Shown: positions 25,077 through 33,718 of the stretch, piece after piece
Layout: every line of letters begins with the position of its first letter
Position numbering within the stretch: position 1 is the stretch's first letter
Assembly (NCBI GenBank): GCA_051955535.1
Contig: JBQCGP010000085.1
Coordinates: forward strand, 65,663-129,662
From: 13-2-20CM-68-14 sp051955535
Lineage (GTDB): Bacteria > Actinomycetota > Thermoleophilia > Gaiellales > Gaiellaceae
Length of the DNA: 64,000 nt
Direction: 5' to 3'
Position numbers and translations under genes: made by a program
Notes under the pieces: generated by a model
What the model was told of the DNA's origin: nothing
Database searches by the model: none
What the model saw: the letters and a program-made list of their open reading frames with translations, nothing else

Positions 25077-25358
25077 GTGCCGATCTATGAGTACCGTTGT
25101 CCGAACGGACACGTTTTCGAGTTGTTCCAGCGGATCGGCGAAGCCGCGCCCGAGAAGTGCGAGGTCTGTGGTGCGGAGCCCGTGGAGCGTGTCCTCTACC
25201 CGGTCGCCGTCCACTTCAAGGGCTCCGGCTTCTACTCAACCGACTACGGCCGTGGTTCGCGCCGGCAGGAGAACAAGGACGGCACCGGCGGCGGTGACTC
25301 GGACTCTGGCGCCAAGAAAGACGGCGACAAGAAGCCCGAGACAAAGGCCGAGGCTTAG
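25077..25358 (+). CDS. FmdB-family zinc-ribbon protein
   Basis: The protein has 93 residues. The N-terminal 45 match the FmdB/CxxC-CxxC-SSSS zinc ribbon family: MPIYEYRCPNGHVFELFQRI, with a second cysteine pair KCEVCGAEPVERVLYP. The remainder is a polar, disordered tail (GTGGGDSDSGAKKDGDKK). The family is widespread and often called a putative regulator; no function is proven. It lies directly after the Family B element and overlaps the convergent LCP gene stop. Confidence 0.85.
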   Translation: MPIYEYRCPNGHVFELFQRIGEAAPEKCEVCGAEPVERVLYPVAVHFKGSGFYSTDYGRGSRRQENKDGTGGGDSDSGAKKDGDKKPETKAEA

Positions 25359-26542
25359 CCTCCCGGCGGCAGCCGGTTGACGAAGCAGCCGGGCGGGAAG
25401 GTGTCGCCGTTCGGCGGCGGCGGCTGCGGCGCCGACTCGCCCCGGACCATCGCGATCACGCGCAGGTTGTCCTCACTCGGATCGATGTAGCCGCCGTCGG
25501 CCGTGCCGCCCAGGCGGCAGTGGAGCGTCGTCCCCGAGCGGAACTTGAGCCAGCCGAGCTGGATCATCTCCGTCGGGCTGAGGTCGGTGGCGAGCGGCTT
25601 CATCAGGTCGCCACCGATGAAGGGGAGCTTGAAGAAGGTGCCCGCGCTCGACAGCTTCGACATCAGCGCCTGCACGACCGCCTGCTGGCGCGCCCCGCGC
25701 GTGATGTCTGTATCGGCCGGGTTGAGTTGGTTCTCGCGCACGCGCGAGTAGATGAGCGCGCGGTAGCCGTTCATGTGCTGCATCCCCTTCTCGAAGCGCC
25801 AGCCCTTCCAGCGTGCGCAGCGCTCGTTCGTCGAGTAAGGGCAGTCGAACTTGTTCGACAGGATCCGCTCCGGGACGTAGATGTCGATCCCGCCGACCTT
25901 GTCGATCAGCTTCGCGAAGCTGTGGAAGTTGACCACGACGATGTGGTTGATCGGCAGCCCGGTGTATTCGTGGATGGTCCGGGTGGCGAGCCGCGCGCCG
26001 CCGATCTGGAAGGCAGCGTTGATCTTGTCCGGACCGTGGCCCGGGATGTCGGGGACGCGGAGGTCGCGCGGGATCGAGAGGTAGATCAGCTTGTGGTGCT
26101 TCGGATCCGTGCGCAGGATCTGGATCGAATCCGAGTGCTGGTCCGACGCCCGCGAGGCGTTCAGCGAGTGGTCGGTGCCGAGCAGCAGGATGTCGGTCGG
26201 GTGCGAAAGGATCATTCCCTTGTCGGGCACTAACGCCAGTCGCGCCGCTTCGGGCAGCCGCTTGTTCGCGTCCTTGACTCCGCTGCGGAAAGAGAGGTAG
26301 CCGGCCAGGACCCAGAAGAAGAGGGCGAGGATCAGGACGAGGACGGTGATGCCCGTCCAGCGCTTCCAGCCCCAGGCGCGCCAGCCGGTCTTCGGCGGCT
26401 TGGTGCTGGGCCCGCGGTAGTCGCGGCTGCCGTCTCCGTTCGCGCCTCGTTCGCGCGTGGGCCGCGGAATCGCCGGGACTTTCCCTTTGACGCGGCCGCC
26501 GCGATAGACGCGGTACGGCTTCTCCTGGCGAGGAGCCGACAT
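25355..26542 (-). CDS. LytR-CpsA-Psr (LCP) family cell-wall glycopolymer ligase
   Basis: The protein has 395 residues from ATG 26542. A long basic, Pro-rich cytoplasmic N-terminus is followed by one membrane segment (ITVLVLILALFFWVLAGYLSF). The extracytoplasmic LCP domain has its hallmark residues: DILLLGTDHSL, SDSIQILRTDPKHHKLIYLS followed by IPRDLRVPDI, DKINAAFQIGGARLAT, GIDIYVPERI and YSRVRENQLNPADTDITRGA followed by RQQ. These enzymes move polyprenyl-phosphate-linked polymers onto peptidoglycan. It is divergent from the ROK kinase gene. Confidence 0.93.
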   Translation of the reverse strand: MSAPRQEKPYRVYRGGRVKGKVPAIPRPTRERGANGDGSRDYRGPSTKPPKTGWRAWGWKRWTGITVLVLILALFFWVLAGYLSFRSGVKDANKRLPEAARLALVPDKGMILSHPTDILLLGTDHSLNASRASDQHSDSIQILRTDPKHHKLIYLSIPRDLRVPDIPGHGPDKINAAFQIGGARLATRTIHEYTGLPINHIVVVNFHSFAKLIDKVGGIDIYVPERILSNKFDCPYSTNERCARWKGWRFEKGMQHMNGYRALIYSRVRENQLNPADTDITRGARQQAVVQALMSKLSSAGTFFKLPFIGGDLMKPLATDLSPTEMIQLGWLKFRSGTTLHCRLGGTADGGYIDPSEDNLRVIAMVRGESAPQPPPPNGDTFPPGCFVNRLPPGG

Positions 26543-26565
26543 CTGGCGGGCTATGGTAGCCACCC

Positions 26566-27462
26566 GTGGCAGACGCCAAGCGCGTGGTGGGGGTCGACGT
26601 GGGTGGGACGAAGATCCTCGCAGGCGTCGTCGATGCGGAGGGCGCCGTCCAGCACCGACGGGAGCGGCTGACCGAGCTTCAGTCGCAGGAGCAGCTCGTC
26701 GAAGAGCTCGGCGCCGCCGTCGAAGACGTCATCGACGACTCGACCGAGGCGATCGGCTTCGGACTGCCATCGCGGATCGATCAGCGGACGGGCCGCGTCG
26801 ACGGGTCGGTGAATATCCCGCTCGCCGACGTCCCGTTGCGGGAGTTGATGACGGAGCGGTTCGGCCTCCCCATCTCAATAGAAAACGATGGCAATGCCGC
26901 TGCGTTGGCCGAACATCGGGTCGGCGCCGGCCGCGACGCGCGGACGATGGTGATGCTGACCTTGGGAACCGGGGTCGGCGGCGGCGTCGTGATCGACGAC
27001 AAGCTGCTTCGGGAGGGCGGCGAGCTCGGACACACGGTGCTCGTCTACGACGGCATTCCGTGCCAGGGCACCTGCACCGGCCGTGGCCACCTGGAGGCCT
27101 ACGTAAGCGGTACGGCCGCCACGAAGCTCGCGCAGGAGGCCTTCGGCCCCGCGGTCGACGCCCATCGGCTCGTGCGGCTCGCGGCCGAGGGTGACGCGGA
27201 CGCAGTGGAGATCCTCGATGGGATCGGCCGGAAGCTCGGTGCCGCAATAGGCAGCTTCGTGAACGTCTTTCGGCCCCAGATCGTCGTGATCGGCGGCGGC
27301 TTTGCATCGGCCGGCGACTTCTTGCTCGAACCTGCGCGCGAGGTCATGCGGCGGGAGGCGCTCCCGCCGGACCGCGACCAGGTCGAGATCGTCCGCGCGG
27401 AGCTCGGCACGGCTGCGGGCGTGATCGGCGCTGCCCTCGTCGCGTACCAAGAGCTCGCGTAG
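26566..27462 (+). CDS. ROK-family sugar kinase (glucokinase-like)
   Basis: The protein has 298 residues from GTG 26566, 8 bases after TATGGT. The ATP motif is GVDVGGTKILAGVV; the catalytic region is SIENDGNAAALAEHRVGAG; TLGTGVGGGVVIDDKLL is clear. The zinc motif is altered: instead of CxCGxxGCxE the protein has CQGTCTGRGHLEAYVSG, keeping two Cys and replacing the last by His. It probably phosphorylates glucose with ATP, but other hexoses are possible. It precedes rsmI by 8 bases. Confidence 0.87.
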   Translation: MADAKRVVGVDVGGTKILAGVVDAEGAVQHRRERLTELQSQEQLVEELGAAVEDVIDDSTEAIGFGLPSRIDQRTGRVDGSVNIPLADVPLRELMTERFGLPISIENDGNAAALAEHRVGAGRDARTMVMLTLGTGVGGGVVIDDKLLREGGELGHTVLVYDGIPCQGTCTGRGHLEAYVSGTAATKLAQEAFGPAVDAHRLVRLAAEGDADAVEILDGIGRKLGAAIGSFVNVFRPQIVVIGGGFASAGDFLLEPAREVMRREALPPDRDQVEIVRAELGTAAGVIGAALVAYQELA

Positions 27463-27470
27463 CCGAAGCC

Positions 27471-28274
27471 GTGCTCGCGGTCTGCGCGACCCCGATCGGC
27501 AACCTGGAGGACGTCACCCTGCGCGTGCTGAGCGAGCTAGCCGAGGCCGACCTCGTGCTCTGCGAGGACACGCGCCACACCCGTCGCCTTCTCGAACGCC
27601 ACGGGATCCGCGCACGCCTGCTCTCCTACCACGAGCACAACGAGGCTGCGCGGACGGCCGAGGTGCTGCCGCGGTTGCAGGCCGGCGAGCGGATCGCGCT
27701 CGTCTCGGATGCAGGTTTGCCAGGAATCTCCGATCCGGGTGCGCGCCTGATCGGAGCGGCGCTCGAGGCAGGCGCGCCCGTGACCGTGCTGCCCGGCGCT
27801 TCCGCGGTGGAAACCGCGTTGGTCGCAAGCGGCTTCGCGGCGGACCGCTACCAGTTTCTCGGTTTCCTGCCGCGTGGGGAGGCCGCGTTGGCGCGCGTGT
27901 GGGAGGAGCTCGGTTCGTGGCCCTGGCCGGCGGTCGCGTTCGAGTCGCCACGCCGGCTGCCGGCGACGTTGCGTTCTCTCGCCAACACAGATTCGGAGCG
28001 GGCGATCGCCGTCTGCCGGGAGCTGACGAAGCGGCACGAGCAGGTGGTGCGTGGGAGTGCCAAGGAGGTCGCGGCGGCATTTAGCGAGCCGCCGAAGGGC
28101 GAGGTCACGCTCGTGATCGGGTCCGCGGGGCGGGCGGAGCCCGCCGACCTGGCTGCGGCCGTGCAGGGAGTCGCCGAGCTCGTCGCGGCCGGACTCCCGC
28201 GGCGCAAGGCGGCCGAGGTCGTCGCGCGCCTGACCGGGCTCTCGCGTAAGCGCCTTTACGACATGTCCTTGTAG
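27471..28274 (+). CDS. rsmI: 16S rRNA (cytidine1402-2'-O)-methyltransferase RsmI
   Basis: The protein has 267 residues from GTG 27471. It belongs to the tetrapyrrole-methylase fold. Signatures are ATPIGNLEDVTLRVLSEL, CEDTRHTRRLLERHGI, SYHEHNE, LVSDAGLPGISDPGARLI and VLPGASAVETALVASGF. It 2'-O-methylates C1402 of 16S rRNA in the ribosomal P site. It follows the ROK kinase gene closely. The inverted repeat at 28281-28325 lies just beyond its stop codon. Confidence 0.95.
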   Translation: MLAVCATPIGNLEDVTLRVLSELAEADLVLCEDTRHTRRLLERHGIRARLLSYHEHNEAARTAEVLPRLQAGERIALVSDAGLPGISDPGARLIGAALEAGAPVTVLPGASAVETALVASGFAADRYQFLGFLPRGEAALARVWEELGSWPWPAVAFESPRRLPATLRSLANTDSERAIAVCRELTKRHEQVVRGSAKEVAAAFSEPPKGEVTLVIGSAGRAEPADLAAAVQGVAELVAAGLPRRKAAEVVARLTGLSRKRLYDMSL

Positions 28275-28280
28275 TCCAAA

Positions 28281-28325
28281 TTGACAACGTCCGACCACGC
28301 CGCTATCGTGGTTGGTCGTTGTCAA
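28281..28325 (+). promoter_or_regulatory. Sigma70-type promoter embedded in a 19-base inverted repeat (likely operator)
   Basis: TTGACA (28281-28286), a 17-base spacer and TATCGT (28304-28309) make a near-consensus promoter for the peptidase gene at 28348. The same DNA is an inverted repeat: the left arm at 28281-28299 matches the complement of the right arm at 28307-28325 in 17 of 19 positions, with a 7-base centre. The dyad covers the -35, the -10 and the start point. This fits a repressor operator; a hairpin in RNA is less likely because most of it would not be transcribed. Confidence 0.65.
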
Positions 28326-28347
28326 TGTAGAAGACAAGGAGACCCAA

Positions 28348-29670
28348 ATGGGCCGAGCCCTGATCGCTGTGGCCACCGCCGTGCTCGTGACTGCACCGCC
28401 GGCCGGTGCCTGGACGTGGCCGGTCGACGGGCCGGTACTGGAGAAGTTCAGTTTCGGCGACGACCCCTACGCGGCCGGCCAGCACCGCGGTATCGACATC
28501 GGCGCTCCCGTGGCAACCGCGGTGCTCGCGCCGGCCTCGGGGATCGTCTCCTTCGCAGGCGCTGTGCCGGTGAGTGGTCGGACGCTGACGATCCAGACTC
28601 GCGACGGCTACTCGGTGACGCTGACGCATCTCGGAGCGGCGAGTGTGCGTCAGGGCGACACAATCGTCGAAGGCTCCGGGGTCGCCACGGTCGGCCCGAG
28701 CGGCACCCCGGAACACGACGTCTCGTACGTCCATTTCGGCATCCGCCGTTCGGAGGACCCGAACGGCTACGTCGACCCGCTGCTCTTCCTGCCCGCGCGG
28801 CCACTCGCACCTCCTCCGGTTGTCCCTCCACCTCCCGCCCCGGCGCCGCCGCCTCCGGCCGCGATCCCGCCCGCAGCGTCGCCGGCATCGCCGCCGGTGG
28901 CTGCACCGACGCCTTCGTCGGCGGCTCGGGCTCCGCTTCGTGACGCTTCAGTACCCGTGGCTCGGCCGACGGGGCCCGACCCAGCTGTTGCTCTCGTGGG
29001 AGGGGCGAACTTGGCGGGTCGAAATCGCCGCGTCGGTTCGCGCCCGTCGACGCGCGTACGCAGCAGCGGGTCGGAAACCGACGTGCCGGCCCGCGGGCGA
29101 GGACGATTCGAATCACGACCGATGCCGCATGACCTTCCATCGCCGGCGAGCGACCCACGTACCGGTTGGCGGCATGAGGCCCGGATTCCCGTGCAGGTTC
29201 CGCGCCTGGATCGCTCGAATCGTCTGAGCTCGGATCGCGATGCCGACAAGCGCGGGACCGGGCCCTCACCGCTGCGCTGGGCGGCCGGATTGCCCCTCCT
29301 GATGGCGGCCGGGGCGCTCCTTGCCCGGCACCGGCGGCGTAGATCTGTCGCACGCGACCCCGCGCCTATCATTGCCGGAAATGCCGCGCTACTACCTGAC
29401 AACGCCGATCTACTACGTGAACTCGACCCCGCACATCGGGCACGCGTACACGACGATCGCGGCGGACGTCCTCGTCCGGCATCACAAGCAGCGCGGCGAC
29501 GAAACGTTCTTCCTGACCGGGACGGACGAGAACGCCTCGAAGAACGTGCGGGCGGCCGAGCAGGCCGGTGTCGATCCGAAGACGTTCGTCGACCGGATCG
29601 TCGAAGAGGACTGGCGCCCGCTGCCCGGCCGCGTCGGAGCGAACCCCGACTTCTTCATTCGCACCACTGA
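28348..29670 (+). CDS. M23-type peptidase with long proline-rich linker and C-terminal membrane segment; end overruns metG
   Basis: ATG 28348 is supported by a ribosome binding site (AAGGAGA) 8-10 bases upstream. Residues 1-22 form a signal peptide ending PPAGAW. An M23/LysM-less peptidase domain spans about 25-150: HRGIDIGAPVATAV and HDVSYVHFGIRRSEDP, with the HxH-type motif reduced to VHFG. A Pro/Ala-rich linker follows, then one membrane segment near 325 (WAAGLPLLMAAGALLA) and RHRRRRS. The frame then runs 290 bases into metG; a TAG at 29340 in another frame suggests the true stop was lost. It may be a degenerate or true endopeptidase. Confidence 0.72.
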   Translation: MGRALIAVATAVLVTAPPAGAWTWPVDGPVLEKFSFGDDPYAAGQHRGIDIGAPVATAVLAPASGIVSFAGAVPVSGRTLTIQTRDGYSVTLTHLGAASVRQGDTIVEGSGVATVGPSGTPEHDVSYVHFGIRRSEDPNGYVDPLLFLPARPLAPPPVVPPPPAPAPPPPAAIPPAASPASPPVAAPTPSSAARAPLRDASVPVARPTGPDPAVALVGGANLAGRNRRVGSRPSTRVRSSGSETDVPARGRGRFESRPMPHDLPSPASDPRTGWRHEARIPVQVPRLDRSNRLSSDRDADKRGTGPSPLRWAAGLPLLMAAGALLARHRRRRSVARDPAPIIAGNAALLPDNADLLRELDPAHRARVHDDRGGRPRPASQAARRRNVLPDRDGRERLEERAGGRAGRCRSEDVRRPDRRRGLAPAARPRRSEPRLLHSHH

Positions 29671-30910
29671 TGAGGGGCATCACCGTTTCGTCCAGGAGTT
29701 CGTCCAGCGCATCTACGACAACGGCCACATCTACGAGGACACGTACGCAGGCCTTTACTGCGTCAGCTGCGAGGAGTTCAAGACAGAGGACGAACTCACC
29801 GCCGACGGGCTGTGTTCCGAGCATGGCATCGCGCCCGAGTGGATCGAGGAGCGCAACTGGTTCTTCCGCCTGTCGGCCTTTCAGGAGCAGCTGCTCCGGA
29901 TTTACGACGAGCGGCCCGACTTCGTGCAGCCGGAGCACCGCTACAACGAGGCGCGTAGCTTCATCGAAGGGGGTTTGCGGGACTTCAGCCTCAGCCGCGC
30001 GGGCCAGCCCTGGGGAGTACCGGTGCCGTGGGACCCCGAGCAGGTGGTGTACGTCTGGGTCGACGCGCTGATCAATTACCTGAGCGCGCTCACGTACGCG
30101 CGGCCGGGCGAGGACCTACGCGACGAGTTCTGGCCGGTGGCGCAGCACTTGATCGGCAAGGACATTCTCCGGTTCCACTGTGTCTTCTGGCCGGCGCTGC
30201 TCCTCGCCGCGGGCTACGACGTGCCGAAGCAGATCTTCGTGCACGGCTGGCTTCTGTTCGGCGACCGGAAAATCTCGAAGTCGAGCGGCAACGTGATCGA
30301 GCCGCTCGAGCTCGTCGACCTGTACGGCGTCGACGCACTTCGCTTCTACGTCGCGCGCGTGACGCGGTTCGGCCAGGACGGGAACGCCTCGGTCGACGAC
30401 TTTCACGAGCGCTACGAGCGCGAGCTGGCGAACGATCTGGGCAACCTCCTCTCGCGCACCACCGCGCTGATCGCGCGCTTCCGCGACGGGCGGCTCACCG
30501 AGGCGCCATGGGACTCGCCGCTTCGTTCTGAGCTCGAGCAGCTGGCCCGGGAGGTTCCGGAGCGCCTCGACAGGTGGGACCTGTCGGGCGCGCTCGACGC
30601 GGTCTGGGGCGTGGTCCGCTCGCTCAACCGCTACGTCGAGGAGCGGGCTCCCTGGCAGCTCGCCAAGGACGAGGCCAAGGCCGAGGAGCTCGATCGCACC
30701 CTCTTTGACCTCGCGGACGGTCTCCGAGCAGTCGCGATCGCGCTCGCCGCCTACCTGCCGGAAACGGCCGAGCGGATCCTGGCCGCGCTGGGCCAGTCGG
30801 ACGATCTCGCCTGGGAGGGGGTCGCATACGGGCGAACGGTTCCGGCCGAGGGCATCGCCGCGGCGGAGCCGCTCTTCCCACGGGTCGAGCTCGAAACCGC
30901 CGTCGCGTGA
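29381..30910 (+). CDS. metG: Methionyl-tRNA synthetase
   Basis: The protein has 509 residues from ATG 29381, chosen because the protein family begins PRYYLTTPIYYVNSTPHIGH; twenty upstream codons are shadow. The class I HIGH motif is HIGHAYTTI and the KMSKS motif is KISKSSGNVIEP. A zinc-knuckle pair CVSCEEF lies between them. It charges initiator and elongator tRNA-Met. The length matches the short form without a C-terminal tRNA-binding domain. The next gene, tatD, overlaps its stop by 4 bases. Confidence 0.96.
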   Translation: MPRYYLTTPIYYVNSTPHIGHAYTTIAADVLVRHHKQRGDETFFLTGTDENASKNVRAAEQAGVDPKTFVDRIVEEDWRPLPGRVGANPDFFIRTTDEGHHRFVQEFVQRIYDNGHIYEDTYAGLYCVSCEEFKTEDELTADGLCSEHGIAPEWIEERNWFFRLSAFQEQLLRIYDERPDFVQPEHRYNEARSFIEGGLRDFSLSRAGQPWGVPVPWDPEQVVYVWVDALINYLSALTYARPGEDLRDEFWPVAQHLIGKDILRFHCVFWPALLLAAGYDVPKQIFVHGWLLFGDRKISKSSGNVIEPLELVDLYGVDALRFYVARVTRFGQDGNASVDDFHERYERELANDLGNLLSRTTALIARFRDGRLTEAPWDSPLRSELEQLAREVPERLDRWDLSGALDAVWGVVRSLNRYVEERAPWQLAKDEAKAEELDRTLFDLADGLRAVAIALAAYLPETAERILAALGQSDDLAWEGVAYGRTVPAEGIAAAEPLFPRVELETAVA

Positions 30911-31671
30911 TCGACACCCATGCGCACCTCGACGGGTGCGAGGCGGCGCCGGAGGAGCTGCTCGCGCGTGCCCGCGAGGCAGGCGTCGCACGCGTCATTG
31001 CCGTCGGCTCTGGAATCGAGTCCTGCCGCGCGACGCTTGCGATCGCCGAGGGCGAGAGCGGCGTCTTCGCCGCCCTGGGGGTTCACCCCCACCAGGCCGG
31101 CGGTGCCGAGGCCGGCCGGCTCGGGGAGCTCGCCGAGCTGCTCCGGCACGAGCGCGCCGTCGCTGTCGGCGAGACCGGGCTCGACTTCTACCGCGACTGG
31201 GCGCCCCACGAGGCGCAGCGCGACCTCTTCGCCGCCCAGCTCGAGATCGCTTCGGAGCTCGGCAAGCCGGTGGTCGTCCACAACCGCGACGCCGACACCG
31301 AGACCGCTGCGCTGCTCGCCGGCTTCGCCGGCACGGTCGTCCTTCATTGCTTCTCGTCTCCGGGCCTGCTCGAAACGGCGCTCGAGCGCGGCTACTACGT
31401 CTCGTTCGCGGGAAACGTGACCTTCGCGAAAGCGGACGAGCTTCGGGAGGCGGCGGCGCGGGTCCCGGCTGATCGGATCTTGGCCGAGACCGACAGCCCA
31501 TATCTCGCACCGGTTCCGCGCCGCGGCCGGCCGAACGAGCCGGCGAACGTCGTTCACACGGTCGCCGCGCTTGCCGAAGTGCGCGGCGAAGACGCCTCCG
31601 AGCTCGCGGCTCGGATCGACGCCAACGCGACCTCCGCCTTCGCGCTGCCGGTCGCCACGCCGTTGCCTTGA
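30907..31671 (+). CDS. tatD: TatD family metal-dependent deoxyribonuclease
   Basis: The protein has 254 residues starting GTG with a GTGA overlap with metG. Metal ligands typical of TatD are present: IDTHAHLDG at the N-terminus, GVHPHQA, GETGLDFYRDWAP, VVHNRDAD, VLHCFSS and AETDSPYLAP. TatD proteins are 3'-5' exonucleases in DNA repair and turnover. The metG-tatD-rsmA-ispE order is common in actinobacteria and other bacteria. Confidence 0.94.
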   Translation: MIDTHAHLDGCEAAPEELLARAREAGVARVIAVGSGIESCRATLAIAEGESGVFAALGVHPHQAGGAEAGRLGELAELLRHERAVAVGETGLDFYRDWAPHEAQRDLFAAQLEIASELGKPVVVHNRDADTETAALLAGFAGTVVLHCFSSPGLLETALERGYYVSFAGNVTFAKADELREAAARVPADRILAETDSPYLAPVPRRGRPNEPANVVHTVAALAEVRGEDASELAARIDANATSAFALPVATPLP

Positions 31672-32447
31672 GCATCCGGCCGAAACGCGAGCTCGGGCAG
31701 CACTTCCTCGCCGACGAAAACATCCTCGGGGTGATCGGGCGACTCGCCGAGCTCGACCCGTCCGACGTTGTGCTCGAGATCGGCCCCGGGCTCGGCGTCC
31801 TGACGACCTATCTCGCCGACCGTGTGGCCGGCGTCCACGCCGTCGAGCTCGACCGGTCGCTAGAGCCGAACCTTCGCAATGTGCTTGGTGGACGCGAAAA
31901 CGTCGACTTGCAGTTCGGCGATGCGCTCGCACTCGACCTGACCGCGCTCGAGCCGCCGGCGACGAAGCTCGTGGCCAATCTGCCATACAACGTCGCCACG
32001 CCGCTCGTGGCCGAGAGCCTCGACGGTCTGCCCGAGGTCGAGCTGTGGTGCGTGATGGTGCAGCGTGAGGTCGCAGACCGGTTCTTCGGCGAGCCCGAGA
32101 CCAAGGCCTACGGGGCGGTGTCGGTTCTCGTCCAGCTCGTCGCCGAGCGGACAGGCTTCCATCCGGTCTCCCGCAACGTGTTCAGGCCGCGCCCGAACGT
32201 CGACTCGGCGCTCGTCGCGTTCCGCCGCCGCGGGGGGCTGCCTGCCGACTACCCGCGCGTGAAAGTCGTGGTTAGTGCCGCGTTCGCGCACCGCCGGAAG
32301 CAGCTGCCGAACTCTCTCGAGCTGGCAGGTCTCGCGTCGCGTGCAGAGGCGGCGGCCGCGCTCGAGGCGATCGGCCGCGACGACTCGGTGCGTGCCGAGG
32401 AGCTGAGGCCGAAAGAGTTCGTGGCCCTCGCAGAAGCGCTCTCATGA
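31668..32447 (+). CDS. rsmA: 16S rRNA (adenine1518/1519-N6)-dimethyltransferase RsmA/KsgA
   Basis: The protein has 259 residues starting TTG, with a TTGA overlap with tatD. SAM-binding motif I is VLEIGPGLGVLTTYLAD. The catalytic motif IV is NLPYNVATP. The start RPKRELGQHFLADENIL is the conserved N-terminus. FRPRPNVDSALVAFRR and the C-terminal helical RNA-binding domain (AAFAHRRKQLPNSL) follow. It dimethylates two adjacent adenines near the 3' end of 16S rRNA. Confidence 0.96.
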   Translation: MSIRPKRELGQHFLADENILGVIGRLAELDPSDVVLEIGPGLGVLTTYLADRVAGVHAVELDRSLEPNLRNVLGGRENVDLQFGDALALDLTALEPPATKLVANLPYNVATPLVAESLDGLPEVELWCVMVQREVADRFFGEPETKAYGAVSVLVQLVAERTGFHPVSRNVFRPRPNVDSALVAFRRRGGLPADYPRVKVVVSAAFAHRRKQLPNSLELAGLASRAEAAAALEAIGRDDSVRAEELRPKEFVALAEALS

Positions 32448-33265
32448 GGCGGGAACCGGCGACGGCAAAGCTGAACCTCGCGCTTGTCGTCGGCCGCCGC
32501 TCGCGCGAGGACGGCAAGCACGAGGTTGCGACCATCTATCAGCGCCTCGATCTCGCCGACCGGATCGCGCTCTCTCCGGCTTCCGGCCTTAGCGTCGTCG
32601 GCTTCGCAGCGGACACACTCGTGCGGCGGGCGCTCGAACGACTCGCCGACGAGGCCGGCGTCGCGCCGGGCTGGGAGGCAAGGCTGACCAAGCGGATCCC
32701 GGTCGCGGCCGGTCTCGGAGGCGGCAGCTCCGACGCGGCCGCGGCACTAAGGCTCGCGAACGAGACGCTCGACTCGCCGCTGCCCTCTACCCGCCTTCGC
32801 GAGCTCGCGGCCGAGCTTGGCGCCGACGTGCCGTTCTTTCTCACTCAAGGCCCTCAGCTCGGCCTCAGCGACGGCACCGAGCTGACGCCGCTCGACCTGC
32901 CTCAGGACTACTGGGTCGTGCTGCTGCTTCCCCGGGGTGCCGAAAAGCCCTCGAGCGGCGCGGTCTACACCGCCTTCGACGAGCGCGACGGCGGCAAAGG
33001 CTTTCGGAGCCGGCGCGCCGCGCTCAGGCGCGCGCTCGGCGAGATGGGGCGCGCGGCCGATCTCGCGCGGCTGCCGCCGAACGACCTGGCGAGCTCACCG
33101 TTCGCCGCCGAACTGGTCGAGCTTGGCGCCTTCAGAGCCGACGTGACGGGTGCCGGCCCTGTCGTCTACGGGCTCTTCCAGCACCTCGACACGGCGCGTC
33201 AGGCACGGGCGGCCATGAAGGCCCGCGGCCGAACCTGGCTGACGGTGCCTGCTTGGTACGGTTGA
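32444..33265 (+). CDS. ispE: 4-diphosphocytidyl-2-C-methyl-D-erythritol kinase
   Basis: The protein has 273 residues with ATGA overlap with rsmA. It is a GHMP kinase: AKLNLALVVGRR at the N-terminus, the ATP loop PVAAGLGGGSSDAAAALRLA near 90, and the C-terminal VTGAGPVVYGLFQ motif. It phosphorylates the CDP-ME intermediate of the non-mevalonate (MEP) isoprenoid pathway. This shows that the organism makes isoprenoids by MEP. Confidence 0.95.
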   Translation: MRREPATAKLNLALVVGRRSREDGKHEVATIYQRLDLADRIALSPASGLSVVGFAADTLVRRALERLADEAGVAPGWEARLTKRIPVAAGLGGGSSDAAAALRLANETLDSPLPSTRLRELAAELGADVPFFLTQGPQLGLSDGTELTPLDLPQDYWVVLLLPRGAEKPSSGAVYTAFDERDGGKGFRSRRAALRRALGEMGRAADLARLPPNDLASSPFAAELVELGAFRADVTGAGPVVYGLFQHLDTARQARAAMKARGRTWLTVPAWYG

Positions 33266-33271
33266 CCAGCG

Positions 33272-33634
33272 ATGGAGTACGGGGGGCAGCCCGCACTAGA
33301 GCACGGATCGAGCCGATTCGGCCGCTGGCTGCGTTATCGCCGAGTCCGGGTCGCCGTCTGGATCGCCGTCGCAGAAGGGATCCTGATTGTCCTCCACGCG
33401 ATCTCATGGTGGGCGGCGATCGTGATTGCGGCTCTCGTCCTCGTGAGCTGGTTCAGCTTCGCTCACCGACTCCGCAACGACACCGTCCGCCAGGCCGGCT
33501 GGATCCTTGCTGTCTCGCAGGCACTCGTCGCGCTCGTCCCGATCTTCGTAGTGATCGTCGGGACACTGGCCCTGATCATCGTCGGCCTCCTCGCGGTCCT
33601 GGCGCTCGTTCTCCTCTTCAGCTCGCGGGACTAG
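33272..33634 (+). CDS. Small membrane protein (120 residues), unknown
   Basis: Starts ATG 6 bases after ispE. A polar N-terminus with basic residues (SRFGRWLRYRRVR) is followed by about four hydrophobic segments (VAVWIAVAEGILIVLHA, WWAAIVIAALVLVSWFSFA, GWILAVSQALVALVPIFVVIV, LALIIVGLLAVLALVLLF). It resembles conserved hypothetical membrane proteins found after ispE in actinobacteria, but no function is known. It is followed by tRNA-Gln. Confidence 0.65.
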   Translation: MEYGGQPALEHGSSRFGRWLRYRRVRVAVWIAVAEGILIVLHAISWWAAIVIAALVLVSWFSFAHRLRNDTVRQAGWILAVSQALVALVPIFVVIVGTLALIIVGLLAVLALVLLFSSRD

Positions 33635-33718
33635 ACTTCATTGGTGGACACCAGCTCGCTGACGCGCCCGTTGGGGACGCGTCCAACCGCGACCGTTCGA
33701 AAACCAGACATACAGTGG

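Noticed and set aside
33661..33718. A second tRNA or small RNA before tRNA-Gln
   Set aside because: No cloverleaf or terminator can be folded in this stretch; it is probably the tRNA promoter region.
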